Assembly: GCA_046350555.1 (NCBI GenBank)
Contig: JAXMAF010000021.1
Coordinates: 1-64,000 of the forward strand
DNA length: 64,000 nt
Direction: 5' to 3'
Origin: JAXMAF01 sp046350555
GTDB taxonomy: Bacteria > Planctomycetota > Phycisphaerae > Phycisphaerales > SM1A02
Positions 1 through 11,024 of the stretch are shown one piece after another. Below the pieces are notes generated by a model, which ran no database searches, was not told the DNA's origin, and saw only the letters and a program-made list of their open reading frames with translations. Made by a program: the position numbers and the translations under genes. The first letter of the stretch is position 1. Each line of letters starts with the position of its first letter.

Positions 1-37
1 GTTTTTGGGCGGAATAACCCCGCCACGCCGCACATGA

Positions 38-859
38 TCAGCCGTCGAGGTCCTCGAGCAGTCCGGCGGCGGACTTGAGCCGTCGCACGATCGACGTGTG
101 CATCTGGCTCACGCGGCTCTCGGAGAGGTCGAGCACGTCGCCGATCTCCCGCATCGTGAGACCTTCGTAGTAGTAGAGCACGACCACCAGCTTCTCGCTG
201 CGCGACAGGCCGCGCCCGATGCGCACGAGCAGGTCGCGCGCGACCGCCGGCAGCTCGGGCCGCTCGGCGCGGTTGTCGGCGACGGTGTCGATCTCGCGCA
301 GGCCGCGGCCCGACTCGCCCTCGAAGCAGGGGCGATCGAGCGAGACCATCGATGGCGGCGCCGAGTCGCGGCGCAGCTTCCTGAACTCGCGCTCGCTCAT
401 GCCCATCCGGTGGCGAACCTCGTCGTCGGTCGGCGTCCGGCCGAGCTTCGCCTCGAGCTCGCAGCGCGCCCGATCCATGCGCGAGGTGCGGTTGCGGACC
501 AGCCGGGGAACCCAATCCATGACGCGAAGCTCGTCGACGATTCCGCCGCGCAGGCGCAGCGAGCAAAACGTCTCGAACTTGATGCCCAGGTCGGGGTTGA
601 ACTTGTCGATCGCCTTCATCAGAGCGATGACCGCCGCCTGTCGAAGGTCGTCCGGATCGACCTCGGCCGGCAGCCGCGATCGCTCGCGCTCGGCGGTCAT
701 GCGCGAGAGATCGAGATACCGCTCGACGAGCTGGTTTCGCAGATCGGTCCGTCGAGTGCGTCGGAATTCATGCCAAAGGGCATCGTCCGACGGCCGTCGG
801 GGAGTGACGGCCGCGTCGCGTGTGCGAGCGCTGCGTCGCACAATCGTGGGCATGGGCAT
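38..859 (-). CDS. FliA/WhiG-family alternative RNA polymerase sigma factor
   Basis: This 273-residue sigma-70-family protein would bind core RNA polymerase and direct it to a specialised promoter set. Region 2 is visible around residues 45-110 (DDLRQAAVIALMKAID, then KFETFCSLRLRGGIVDELR), region 3 follows with TDDEVRHRMGMSEREF, and region 4 ends the protein with a helix-turn-helix (MREIGDVLDLSESRVSQ). There is no region 1.1, which is typical of FliA/WhiG/SigF-type factors. The start is the ATG at 859 because AAGGAG lies 7 nt upstream on the minus strand. In other bacteria this family controls flagellar or developmental genes. No such genes are in the window, so the regulon here is unknown. 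It is transcribed in the same direction as the lipid kinase upstream of it, 122 bp away. Confidence 0.9.
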   Translation of the reverse strand: MPMPTIVRRSARTRDAAVTPRRPSDDALWHEFRRTRRTDLRNQLVERYLDLSRMTAERERSRLPAEVDPDDLRQAAVIALMKAIDKFNPDLGIKFETFCSLRLRGGIVDELRVMDWVPRLVRNRTSRMDRARCELEAKLGRTPTDDEVRHRMGMSEREFRKLRRDSAPPSMVSLDRPCFEGESGRGLREIDTVADNRAERPELPAVARDLLVRIGRGLSRSEKLVVVLYYYEGLTMREIGDVLDLSESRVSQMHTSIVRRLKSAAGLLEDLDG

Positions 860-981
860 TGGTCGGCTCCTTGACCATGGCTGGACCGCAGGACGGTCCG
901 CAGACATTCCAGCCAGCGCCATCCATGGCGTCGGCAATACACGAAAGTGTACACGAGGCCGGTTTCGCGCACAAGGGGGTT

Positions 982-1931
982 CTAGGACGCGTCTTCGACA
1001 CGCGCTCGAGCCGCGCCCGGCGCCTGCCCGCCGCCGTCGCCAACGAGCACGCGAAGCGCGCCGGCGGCGATCGTCGCCTCCAGCCGGTCGACCCCCTGTC
1101 CCACCGGGATGGCCCACGGAGGATCGCCATCGAGTTGGTAGAGGAACGGCTCGTCGCACTCGACGGCGATCAACGCGGCCCGCGCCTCGACGACGCGGGA
1201 ATGGTCCGTGTGCGAGCCCATCGCGATGCGAGCCACCCAGCCGAGGATCGACGCGACGCCCGCGGATGGAATCCACAGGACGTCGAGCAGGCCATCCGCG
1301 CAATCGGCCCGTCGCAACGGATTGAGACGAAGCGCATAGTGACGGCTGTTGGCGATCATCACGAAACCCGGCGATTCGTCGTCGATCCGCGTTCCGTCGG
1401 CGATCACGCGCAGTCGCTGCGCCGCGTAGCCGCGCAGCGAACGCAGCAGCGGCGCCACGTACGAGAGGTGCGAGATGCCGCCTCGCCGCGCGGCCGCCAG
1501 CTCGTGCACCACGTGAGCGTCGAGGCCGATCGATGCCATCAGCGTGAAGACCTCGCCGTTGGCGCGTCCGAGATCGGTGGCGACGACCTGCCCGCGGGCG
1601 ATGGCTCGCAGCAAGGTCGCCGGGGATCGGTCCATTCCCCACTCCCGGGCGAAGAGGTTCTCCGTGCCGAAGGGGGCCTGCCAGAGCGGAACGCCTCGGC
1701 GCGCCCGCCGACGCGGCGGCGAGGCGGACGGGCGCCGTCGCCTCCGACCACCACGAGCAGATCGCGGCTCGACGAGCGCCTCGTCGAGCCACGCCGTCTC
1801 GCCGCGAGGTCGCGTCTGGGCGACATCGCAGGCGTGCCCGGCGTCGCGGAGGGCATCGGCGAGATGCGCCCGCGAACTCCGCGGCGCGTCCCGCCTCCGG
1901 CGATGGGGTTGACGACGGCGATGATGCGCAT
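982..1931 (-). CDS. Diacylglycerol kinase/YegS-family lipid kinase, reading frame broken in the N-terminal third
   Basis: The C-terminal two thirds read cleanly as a DAGK-type lipid kinase (PLWQAPFGTENLFAREWG, then SIGLDAHVVHEL and LDGDPPWAIPVGQGV). These enzymes phosphorylate lipid or sphingoid substrates with ATP at the membrane. The N-terminus starts well with MRIIAVVNPIAGGG, the ATP-binding NP-GGG motif, and the second nucleotide motif VVVGGDGA is present, but these pieces lie in different frames. Following the homology needs about four frame changes between 1690 and 1890. The span is therefore not a multiple of three. Dense frame breaks with intact motifs suggest indel errors in the assembly, although real decay cannot be excluded. 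It is divergent from the TPR gene at 1999, with only 67 bp between them. Confidence 0.75.
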
Positions 1932-1998
1932 GAACGGTGCATGATGATCGCGCCCGCCCGGTTTGTGCCCGCCGCCCCGGCTTCGTAGCATCTCGACC

Positions 1999-3573
1999 AT
2001 GCGCTGGACGAGCCGGGTCCGAGACTCCATCGTGGTTGCCGCCGCGCGGCCCGTCGCGCTGGCCGTTGCGCTGACTATGGGGCTGCCCGCGTCGTTTGGC
2101 GCCGACCCGCAAGCCACGCCGCCCGCCGGCGCGCCGCAGGCGACGCCACCGGCGACACCGCCCGCGGCGGCGCCGGGCGCGCAACCAGCCGCGGCGCCGG
2201 CCGCGCCCCCTTCCCCGGCCAAGCCCGCGCCGGCACCGAACCCTCCGGCGCAGGACGGCGGCGCCACCCAGCCGGCGCCATCCGCGCCGCCGACCCGCCC
2301 CGCGGGACGGACGGGAACGACACCGGTGCGAACGCTCGAGGACGACGACGTGCTCTCGACGCCGACGCCGGTCGATCCGGCATCGCCGGAGGGGCAGGTG
2401 CAGGAGATCCGCAAGGCGCTGCTGGCGAACCAGTACTCGCGCGCCGAGTCGCTGGCCACGGCGTGGCTCGATCGGAACAACCCCAACCCGTACCGGCCCG
2501 AGGTCTTCCTGGCGCGCGGCGACGCGCGGCGCGCCCAGGGCGACGAATACAAGGCGCTCTACGACTACGAGGCGATCGCCACGCTCTATCCCGGCAGCGA
2601 CGTCTACATCCCCGCCCTTCAGCGCGAGTTCGACATCGCCAAGGAGTATGCCGGCGGGATGCGCCGGAAGTTCATCGGGATTCGCTTCCTCAGCGGCGCG
2701 GACGAGGCGCAGGAGCTCTTCATCCGCATCCAGGAGCGGCTTCCGTCGAGCCAGCTCGCGGAGGAAGCGGGCATGGCCCTCGCGGACTTCTACCTCGATC
2801 GCGGCGAGATGAACCTCGCGGCCGAGGCGTACCAGCTCTTCCTTGAGAACTATCCTCGCTCGCCGCAGATCGGCAAGGCGCGTGTGCGCTTGATCGCGGC
2901 CCGGATGGCCTCGTTCAAGGGTCCGCAGTTCGACGCGTCGGGGCTCGACGAGGCGAAGAACCTGCTGTTGGAGCTCCAGGACATCGAGCCGAACACCGCC
3001 CAGCAGATCGGTGCGGAGTCGCTGCTGCTTCGGATCGACGAGAGCAAGGCGATCAAGTTGCTCGACGAGGCCAAGTGGTATGCGCGCAACAACGACCCGG
3101 TCGCGGCCGAGCTGTCGATCCGTCGCCTGATCGAGCGCTATCCGCGCACGGTCGCGGCCCTGGGCGGCATCGACTTCGCGATCGAGCTGTTGCCCGAGCT
3201 TCCGGCATGGGTTCGCAACGAGTGTCCCGACTACGAGGGGCTGCGCAACGGCAGCGTGCCGATGCCCGCGCCGCACCCGCAGCGCGGGAACCGCCAGCGA
3301 CCGCTGCCTGGTGGCGGCAGGTCGGGCGTCGTCCGGCCCGGCGAGACCCTCCGCGATGGCGGCGGGGCTTCCAGCGGTGGCGGCGCGAACGGCGCAACCG
3401 GGGCGCCGGGCGCGAGCGGCTCGAACGCGCCCAAGTCGGGCATTCGCGAACGGCTCAAGGATGCAGGGGCAGCCGACCGCGAGGCCAACGAGGGAGGCGT
3501 CAAGACGCCGCTGGTCGGCGAGAGCACGCCCGGCCTCACGGGTACGCGGCCACCCACGCCGCCTGGTCCGTAG
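1999..3573 (+). CDS. Secreted TPR protein, BamD/YfiO-like
   Basis: The 524-residue product has an N-terminal signal peptide (hydrophobic stretch to about residue 27, ending ASFGADP). A long Pro/Ala-rich linker (residues about 30-105) and several tetratricopeptide-like helices between about residues 130 and 410 follow. The helical part (RAESLATAWLDR, GDEYKALYDYEAIATLYPGS, AAEAYQLFLENYPRS) resembles BamD/YfiO, the lipoprotein that helps insert outer-membrane proteins. Unlike BamD it has no lipobox cysteine, and it carries a low-complexity Gly/Ala/Pro tail. The ATG at 1999 is preferred over one 36 nt upstream because it begins the signal peptide. The lptE gene follows 195 bp later on the same strand, which fits an envelope role. 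The exact function is inferred. Confidence 0.7.
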   Translation: MRWTSRVRDSIVVAAARPVALAVALTMGLPASFGADPQATPPAGAPQATPPATPPAAAPGAQPAAAPAAPPSPAKPAPAPNPPAQDGGATQPAPSAPPTRPAGRTGTTPVRTLEDDDVLSTPTPVDPASPEGQVQEIRKALLANQYSRAESLATAWLDRNNPNPYRPEVFLARGDARRAQGDEYKALYDYEAIATLYPGSDVYIPALQREFDIAKEYAGGMRRKFIGIRFLSGADEAQELFIRIQERLPSSQLAEEAGMALADFYLDRGEMNLAAEAYQLFLENYPRSPQIGKARVRLIAARMASFKGPQFDASGLDEAKNLLLELQDIEPNTAQQIGAESLLLRIDESKAIKLLDEAKWYARNNDPVAAELSIRRLIERYPRTVAALGGIDFAIELLPELPAWVRNECPDYEGLRNGSVPMPAPHPQRGNRQRPLPGGGRSGVVRPGETLRDGGGASSGGGANGATGAPGASGSNAPKSGIRERLKDAGAADREANEGGVKTPLVGESTPGLTGTRPPTPPGP

Positions 3574-3768
3574 GAGATCGCGAGACCAGCGGACGCGTGC
3601 GCTCGCTCCCATCCATCGGCAAGTCGGAAACGCCGCACGCCTCGAAACGGGACTCGAACAGACCGCCGAACCATGCCCTCGTTCCCGCCCACGAACCTTC
3701 TCTCCCTCTCCAGGCGCACCGACGATGGGCGCGGCGCCGTTTCTCTTGGTCCCCGCGTCGCCAACGCG

Positions 3769-4347
3769 ATGGAATCCACCATGGCATGCACGCCCCCCAT
3801 CGCCGAGCAGCGCCGATCGCGACACGCATGCGCGCGGCTTGTCGCGGCGCTGGCCCTCGGCGCCGCGATGGCGATCTCCGCCTGCTCGAGCGATCCAACG
3901 CAGGGCTATTCGTTCGACTCGACCTTCGCGTCGACCGTTCGCACCGTCTCGGTGCCGATCTTCGCGAACCAGACGTACTGGCGCGACGTCCAGTTCGACC
4001 TCGCCGATGCGCTGGTCAAGGAGATCGAGTCGCGCACCCCGTGGAAGGTCGTCGACGGGGCCGAGTCGGACACGCTGCTCCACGGCACGATCACCACCGT
4101 CACGCTGACCCGGCTCTCGAAGTCGCCGACGACCGGTCTCGCCGAGGAGGATGTCATCAGCTTGACGGTCGACTTCGAGTGGCGCGATCAGCGCACCGGA
4201 CGAACGCTGGTGCAGCGCAAGGCATTCACCGCGAACGGCCTCTTCGTGCCGACGCAGACGAGCAACGGGCCGGTCGAGATCGGACGCTTCGCCGCCGTGC
4301 AGCAGCTCGCCGCCGACATCGTCAACACGCTCCGCACGCAATGGTGA
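3769..4347 (+). CDS. lptE: LPS-assembly lipoprotein LptE
   Basis: This short lipoprotein (192 residues from the ATG at 3769; an ATG at 3781 is equally possible) has a signal sequence ending in the lipobox AISAC, so the mature protein starts at that cysteine. The body (STVRTVSVPIFANQTYWRD, then ALVKEIESRTPWKVV and LHGTITTV) matches the LptE/RlpB family. That family plugs and supports the LptD barrel during insertion of lipopolysaccharide into the outer membrane. LptD itself is not in the window, but LptF and LptG are encoded at 21.5-24.4 kb. Together they indicate a real LPS-containing outer membrane. The preceding gene encodes a BamD-like protein, another outer-membrane assembly factor. Confidence 0.8.
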   Translation: MESTMACTPPIAEQRRSRHACARLVAALALGAAMAISACSSDPTQGYSFDSTFASTVRTVSVPIFANQTYWRDVQFDLADALVKEIESRTPWKVVDGAESDTLLHGTITTVTLTRLSKSPTTGLAEEDVISLTVDFEWRDQRTGRTLVQRKAFTANGLFVPTQTSNGPVEIGRFAAVQQLAADIVNTLRTQW

Positions 4348-4644
4348 ACACGACGCCGGGGCGCTCGACCGACGATCCGCGGCCTCGTCGCCGGGTTCCA
4401 CGCACGGGGCAGGCTCGTTGGCGGCCAGAACAGGGTCGCCGTTCGTCCGCGACCGCGATCGCCCATCGCTTGTTCCACGGCGCACGTTGACCCTCTCTCG
4501 CCGAAACCCCTACCTTTCCCCGCCGCGGCGCAGCGATCTTCGCGCCGGCGTGCATGCGGCTTCGCCCAAGTCGGGATCGGAACGGATCCACCGCAGCACT
4601 CGAAGCGAACACGCTGCGAACACCCGACGCGCCCGATGCGTCTG
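4348..4644. other. Intergenic region upstream of ftsH
   Basis: About 300 bases with no convincing coding frame or RNA gene. The only signal is a possible promoter at 4487-4516, listed separately. The conserved repeat element that precedes ftsH begins at 4645. Confidence 0.5.
4487..4516 (+). promoter_or_regulatory. Candidate sigma-70-type promoter for ftsH
   Basis: TTGACC (4487-4492) and TACCTT (4511-4516) are separated by 18 bp, a plausible -35/-10 pair. If used, it would give ftsH a leader of more than 200 nt that contains the conserved element at 4645-4770. The match is by eye only and the -10 box is weak. Confidence 0.3.
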
Positions 4645-4746
4645 ATACGGATTCCAGTAGACCTCCATGCGTTCGACTCCTTGCCCACAGCGGCGTCCCA
4701 CGGCGGAATTGGATCGGGCGGGGCGCGAGACTCGACTGGGACGCGT

Positions 4747-4770
<24 letters not shown>
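4645..4770 (+). repeat. Conserved non-coding element, copy 1 (upstream of ftsH)
   Basis: A block of about 125 bp that recurs in inverted orientation at 51819-51953. The first 33 bases (beginning ATACGGATTCCAG and ending GCGTTCGAC) match at 32 positions. A central part matches with several short indels, and ACTGGGACGCGTAT is identical in both. A weaker tail (AATCGACCGG... against AATCGGCCGG...) runs into the first codons of ftsH. The small indels break any shared reading frame, so the conservation is at DNA or RNA level. In both places the element lies upstream of, and in the same orientation as, the next gene. Confidence 0.75.
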
Positions 4771-7014
<2,244 letters not shown>

Positions 7015-7086
7015 GCGGCCGCGATGTGGCCGTGGCGGCGCGCAATGGATGATGCGTTGCCGGCGCGGACGCCGTCCGATCTCGGC

Positions 7087-8490
7087 TCACACCCGCATCG
7101 CGTGATACGCCAACCACTGCGCGACGCGCGCCCCCCACGACCGGGCCGCGTGGCTGCGCGACGTGATCTCCACCGCGCGGCGCACGAGCGACTCGAACTC
7201 CGCCTCGAGCGCTGCGATCGTCGCGGGATCGACGATTCCGACCTTGATCTCGAGGTTCCGCTTGTCCGACCAGCGATCGAGGTTGAACGAGCCGACCATC
7301 GCGTAGACGCCATCGAAGACAGCCGTCTTGGCGTGCAGGGTCGCGTCGTGCAGCTCGAAGACGCGCACTCCGCGCCGCAACAGGCCGTCGTAGACGTGGC
7401 GCGCCGCCAGCGTGACGATCGGCGCGTCGGAACGTCCCGCGACCAGCAGGCGCACCCTCGCGCCGCGCCGTGCCGCCGCCTTCATCGCCTCGTAGAGCGG
7501 CCGCGGCGGAACGAAGTAGGGCGTCGCGATGTCCAGCGTCCGGCGGGCGGCGTTGATCGCGACGCGCATCTCGCGCTGGATCTGCCGGCGTCCGGTGCGG
7601 CCGGCCGACTCGAGGACCTGGATCAGCGCGGTGGACCCGTCGTCTCCTTGCCGCAGGGTGGCGCCCCCACGACCGGGCCGGGCGCTCGATGTGGGCGTCG
7701 CTGCCCCTTCTCCCAGCGGAACGGGACAGAGCGCCACATCGGCTTCGCACAGCACGTCGGCCATCGACTCGCCCAGCACACGGACGGCCGGGCCGACGAT
7801 CCGAAGCTGGCAGTCGCGGAACGTGCCCCGGCCATGACGAAGGCCCGCGTAGTCCTCGGAGATGTTCATGCCGCCCACGTAGCCGACGCATCCGTCGATC
7901 ACGGTCAGCTTGCGATGGTTCCGCTGGAGCGGGCTTCGCCGGAGGAGCCACCGCCAGCGCGGCGGGTTGAAGACGCAGACGCGGCCGCCACCCTCGACGA
8001 TCGGCGCCATCGCGCGGAACGGCAGCTTGCCGCTGCCGAAGGCGTCGACGAAGAGAATCGTCTCGCAGCCGCGCCGCGCCGCGGCGGCGAGCCCGTCGAT
8101 CGTCCGCCTGCCGACCCGGTCGTCCTCGAGGATGTACGTCTCGACCCAGACCTGACGCCGCGCCGCGTCGATGTCGGTCCACATGCGCTCGAAGAGCTCG
8201 TCGCCGTCGGTGAAGACCTGCACCGCATTGCCGCCCGCGGCGCGCGTCCGCCGCAACATGTCGACGAGCACGCGCTCCCAGTGGTCGGCTAGGTCCCTGG
8301 GAATCGCGCCATGAACGTCGATGGCGGCGGACGCCTGCGGCGAGCCCGCGTCCGTGCGGCGTCCCGCGATTCCGATCGTGGCGCGCACCAGCTCCCTCGC
8401 GTGCTCGCGGAGCGGCGTGCGCCGGGAGCGCACGGCGATCGTCGCGGACGCGTCCCGGCGCTCGCGCGCGGTTGTCGAATCGCTCGACAT
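7087..8490 (-). CDS. Phospholipase D-type cardiolipin synthase (ClsB-like)
   Basis: The 467-residue protein carries two HKD phosphatidyltransferase motifs, HRKLTVID (192-199) and HAKTAVFD (386-393), each followed by the usual Gly-x-x-Asn segment (GGMNI, GSFNLD). Enzymes of this group join phosphatidylglycerol or phosphatidylethanolamine units into cardiolipin at the membrane. There are no N-terminal transmembrane helices, which is closer to E. coli ClsB than to ClsA. The first 60 residues are basic and poorly conserved. An insertion rich in Gly/Ser/Arg (GEGAATPTSSARPGRGG) lies between the two domains. The gene converges with ftsH (72 bp gap). A second, membrane-anchored synthase lies at 32216-33691, so the organism has at least two. 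Confidence 0.85.
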   Translation of the reverse strand: MSSDSTTARERRDASATIAVRSRRTPLREHARELVRATIGIAGRRTDAGSPQASAAIDVHGAIPRDLADHWERVLVDMLRRTRAAGGNAVQVFTDGDELFERMWTDIDAARRQVWVETYILEDDRVGRRTIDGLAAAARRGCETILFVDAFGSGKLPFRAMAPIVEGGGRVCVFNPPRWRWLLRRSPLQRNHRKLTVIDGCVGYVGGMNISEDYAGLRHGRGTFRDCQLRIVGPAVRVLGESMADVLCEADVALCPVPLGEGAATPTSSARPGRGGATLRQGDDGSTALIQVLESAGRTGRRQIQREMRVAINAARRTLDIATPYFVPPRPLYEAMKAAARRGARVRLLVAGRSDAPIVTLAARHVYDGLLRRGVRVFELHDATLHAKTAVFDGVYAMVGSFNLDRWSDKRNLEIKVGIVDPATIAALEAEFESLVRRAVEITSRSHAARSWGARVAQWLAYHAMRV

Positions 8491-8568
8491 CGATGGCGAT
8501 GGTAGAGCACGTTCGACTCCCGCTTCGCGCGTCGACGGTCCGGATCGCCTCGCGTACGCTCCGACGTC

Positions 8569-8859
8569 GTGCCGCTTCGCGTCGATGGCCCCGATCTCCT
8601 GCTCCGCGTGAAGGCCGTTCCCGGCGCCTCGCGCGATTCGATCGCCGGCCTCCTTGGCGACCGGCTCAAGGTGCGGGTCGCCGCGCCAGCCGAGGGAGGC
8701 CGGGCCAACGACGCCATCCGCGCACTGCTCGCGAAGTCGCTCGGCGTGAGGGTGGGCGACGTCGCGATCGAGTCCGGACACGGTGCGCCCGAGAAGCTCG
8801 TCCGCATCGCCGGCGTCGAAGAGCCCGCGGCGCGCGCAGCGCTCGGCCTGCATGCGTAG
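8569..8859 (+). CDS. DUF167/YggU-family protein
   Basis: This 96-residue protein begins at a GTG (8569) and matches the small DUF167 (YggU, UPF0235) family: LLLRVKAVPGASRDSI near the start, LKVRVAAPAEGGRANDAI in the middle and a final beta-alpha segment. The family is widespread, soluble and of unknown biochemical role. It is divergent from the cardiolipin synthase and convergent with uvrC. Confidence 0.85.
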   Translation: MPLRVDGPDLLLRVKAVPGASRDSIAGLLGDRLKVRVAAPAEGGRANDAIRALLAKSLGVRVGDVAIESGHGAPEKLVRIAGVEEPAARAALGLHA

Positions 8860-8917
8860 ACCTCGCCCCGCGCGATCGCCGCCGTCGTCTTCGCCGGCAT
8901 GCCCGCGCCCGGTGGGA

Positions 8918-10321
8918 CTACTCGCCCATCACCTGCTTCCTCCGCAGCACGTGGTGGTAGTGCTGGGCGAAGCGATGGGCCTCGTCGCGCATCGCCTGGC
9001 AGAGCCTGAGCCCCGCGTTCTCCCGCCCGAGGCGCAACGGCTCGCTCCGCTGCTGCGTGAAGATGATCTCCTCCTTCTTCGCCAGGGAGATCACCATCGG
9101 CGGCCTCGTCGCCAGCGACGCGAACGCCTCGAGCGCCGCGTGAAGCTGTCCGAGACCGCCGTCGATGAGGATCACGTCGGGATAGAGCTCGTTCCCTTCG
9201 CCCGCTTCCCGGTAGCGGCGCGAGACGACCTCGCGGATCGCCGCGTAGTCGTCGTTGTCCGCCGAGCGGATCCGGTACCGGCGATAGCCGTCCTTGAAGG
9301 GACGGCCATCGATGAAGCAGACCTTGCTTCCGACCGTCTCGCCGCCAAGCAGATGGGCGATGTCGATCGCCTCCATGCAGCGGATGGGCTGATCGAGGCC
9401 GAGCGCACGCTGCAACGAGCGCAGCCCGTGCGACGGATCGCCGCCGAAGACCGTCACCTCCGGCTGCCAATCCACGCCGTCGCCGCCGCGTCGCCTCGCT
9501 CCGGTCGTCCCGCGGTCGCCGAGCCGTTCGATCGCCTTGATCTGGTCGCGCAGCACCGCGGCCTTCTCGAACTCGAGCGCCTTGGCCGCGGCGTCCATCT
9601 CGTCGCGCATCTCGCGCAGCATCGCGCTGCGCCTGGAACCGAGGAAGCGCAGGAATCGCTCGATGTCGGCGCGGTAGGCGTCTCGGCCGATCCGGTTCGC
9701 GCACGGCGCCGTGCACTGGTCGATGGCGTGGAGCAGGCACGGACGGAAGTGGTCGTTTCTCGGATCTTCCGCGGCGATCTCCAGCTCGCAGGTGCGATAC
9801 CTGAAGACCCGCTGGAGGAGCTGCACCGCCTCGCGCAACGCCCACACCGAGGTGAACGGTCCGAAGACGCGCGCACCCCTGAACCGCTCGTCCGCGGGGT
9901 TGCGCGTGAGGTGGACGGCGGGGAAGTCGTCGCGCATCGTCACGACGAGGTACGGGAACGTCTTGTCGTCGAGCAGGCGGGCGTTGAAGCGCGGACGCGT
10001 GTCCTTGATCAGGCGGCTCTCCATGAGCATCGCCTCCCATTCGCTCTCGCACTCGATGACCTCGAAGTCGGCGACGACATCGAGCATCGGCTGCTTCTTC
10101 CCGCCAAGCTTCTGGGCCGCATCGGCCGAAGGGACGAAGTAGGACGAGACCCGGTTGGGAAGCGTCGCGGCCTTGCCGACGTAGACGACGCGGCCCTCCG
10201 CGTCCTTCAGCAGGTAGACGCCCGGGACCTTCGGAAGACCGCGCGCCTTGGCCAGGAGGCGCGCACGCCGCTCCGCTCGCGGCTCTTCGTCGCGGCCTGG
10301 TTCGGCGACATCGGTTGCCAT
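8918..10321 (-). CDS. uvrC: Excinuclease ABC subunit C, without the C-terminal HhH domain
   Basis: UvrC makes both incisions in UvrABC nucleotide-excision repair. The 467-residue product has the GIY-YIG nuclease at the N-terminus (PGVYLLKDAEGRVVYVGKA), a cysteine cluster (CLLHAIDQCTAPCANRI) and the UVR segment that contacts UvrB (AAAKALEFEKAAVLRDQI). The RNase H-like nuclease has its acidic residues in EAIDIAHLLG and DVILIDGGLGQ and a late histidine in RDEAHRFAQHYHH. It stops about 15 residues after that point. The tandem helix-hairpin-helix DNA-binding domain that normally ends UvrC (about 600 residues) is therefore absent. The start is taken as the ATG at 10321. An ATG at 10366 is possible but adds unconserved sequence. 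Confidence 0.92.
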   Translation of the reverse strand: MATDVAEPGRDEEPRAERRARLLAKARGLPKVPGVYLLKDAEGRVVYVGKAATLPNRVSSYFVPSADAAQKLGGKKQPMLDVVADFEVIECESEWEAMLMESRLIKDTRPRFNARLLDDKTFPYLVVTMRDDFPAVHLTRNPADERFRGARVFGPFTSVWALREAVQLLQRVFRYRTCELEIAAEDPRNDHFRPCLLHAIDQCTAPCANRIGRDAYRADIERFLRFLGSRRSAMLREMRDEMDAAAKALEFEKAAVLRDQIKAIERLGDRGTTGARRRGGDGVDWQPEVTVFGGDPSHGLRSLQRALGLDQPIRCMEAIDIAHLLGGETVGSKVCFIDGRPFKDGYRRYRIRSADNDDYAAIREVVSRRYREAGEGNELYPDVILIDGGLGQLHAALEAFASLATRPPMVISLAKKEEIIFTQQRSEPLRLGRENAGLRLCQAMRDEAHRFAQHYHHVLRRKQVMGE

Positions 10322-10397
10322 CGATGATGCTACGAGGCGAGCCGCGGCGCGCCCCCACCGCTCCAATGCACGCCCTGCACCTCGGCGCCCGCCCGCG

Positions 10398-10428
10398 TAT
10401 AGTCGTCCTTCCCGACCGTCGGGAAGAC
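10398..10428 (+). promoter_or_regulatory. Candidate promoter -10 box and inverted-repeat operator
   Basis: TATAGT (10398-10403) is followed at once by a near-perfect inverted repeat. CTTCCCGAC (10408-10416) and GTCGGGAAG (10418-10426) are separated by one base, with GTC/GAC extending the arms. The placement over a likely transcription start suggests a repressor operator for the cysteine-rich lipoprotein gene at 10508. The repeat could instead be a leader hairpin. A second short hairpin (CCGGTC/GACCGG, about 10435-10451) lies downstream. No -35 box is convincing. Confidence 0.4.
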
Positions 10429-10507
10429 CCTTGGCCGGTCACGGAGACCGGTCGCATGACTCATCACACCGGTGCCGCCAGCGGCGCCGACCAAGGAGAC
10501 CCGGACC

Positions 10508-10927
10508 ATGAAGCGTTTCCTCACGCTCGCCGCCTGTTGCGTCGCCGCCACCCTCGTCGCGTGCCAGGGCGACCAAGCCGCGAACACTCCGATGGCCGCC
10601 GGCGCTGTGAGCGGCAACAAGGCATGCTGCGACGACGGCAAGGCGTGCTGCAAGGACGGCGCGGCGATGGGCGCGGTGACCGGCGACCAGTCCGGCTGCT
10701 GCAAGGATGCCGCCGCCAAGACGTGCCCGGTGACCGGCGCGGCGTCGATGGGCGCCGTCGACGGCGAGAAGTCCGGCTGCTGCAAGGACGCCGCCGCCAA
10801 GACCTGCCCGGTGACGGGTGCCACCAGCGGCACATCGATGGGCGCGGTTGGCGATGCCGCCACCTCCGGCGACGGCAAGACCGGCTGCTGCAAGAGCGCG
10901 TGCCAGAAGTCGTCGACCCCGCAGTGA
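10508..10927 (+). CDS. Cysteine-rich lipoprotein with CCK repeats
   Basis: I do not recognise a characterised homologue. The 139-residue product starts at an ATG with AAGGAG 9 nt upstream. It has a lipoprotein signal peptide ending LVAC. The mature part contains 14 cysteines including the lipidated one, mostly as CC pairs. Two near-identical repeats read SGCCKDAAAKTCPVTGA and are separated by SMGAVDGEK. More CC pairs lie at ACC, ACCK and GCCK. The protein is small, hydrophilic and low in aromatic residues. Cys pairs with short spacing suggest metal (copper, zinc or similar) or thiol chemistry at the envelope, but that is inference. It is a single-gene unit with a candidate operator upstream and a strong hairpin downstream. 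Confidence 0.8.
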   Translation: MKRFLTLAACCVAATLVACQGDQAANTPMAAGAVSGNKACCDDGKACCKDGAAMGAVTGDQSGCCKDAAAKTCPVTGAASMGAVDGEKSGCCKDAAAKTCPVTGATSGTSMGAVGDAATSGDGKTGCCKSACQKSSTPQ

Positions 10928-10972
10928 ACGAACCGCATCTCGCCAAGCGCCGCCCAAGGCGCCCGATCTTCC

Positions 10973-11003
10973 ACGAACGCCCGCGCCAGTCGCGGGCGTT
11001 CGT
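10973..11003 (+). terminator. Perfect 13-bp hairpin after the cysteine-rich lipoprotein gene
   Basis: ACGAACGCCCGCG (10973-10985) and CGCGGGCGTTCGT (10991-11003) are perfect complements with a 5-nt loop, 46 bp after the stop codon. The strength and position fit a transcription terminator. No T-tract follows, so it may act as an RNA-stabilising end rather than a classical intrinsic terminator. Confidence 0.65.
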
Positions 11004-11024
11004 CGCTTGAAGCGGGGACGGAAG

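Noticed and set aside
1..37. GGGCGGAATAACCCCGCC next to GTTTTT as a terminator of the sigma factor gene
   Set aside because: On the minus strand the hairpin would be followed by A residues, not T, and the stem is short. It may belong to a gene outside the window.
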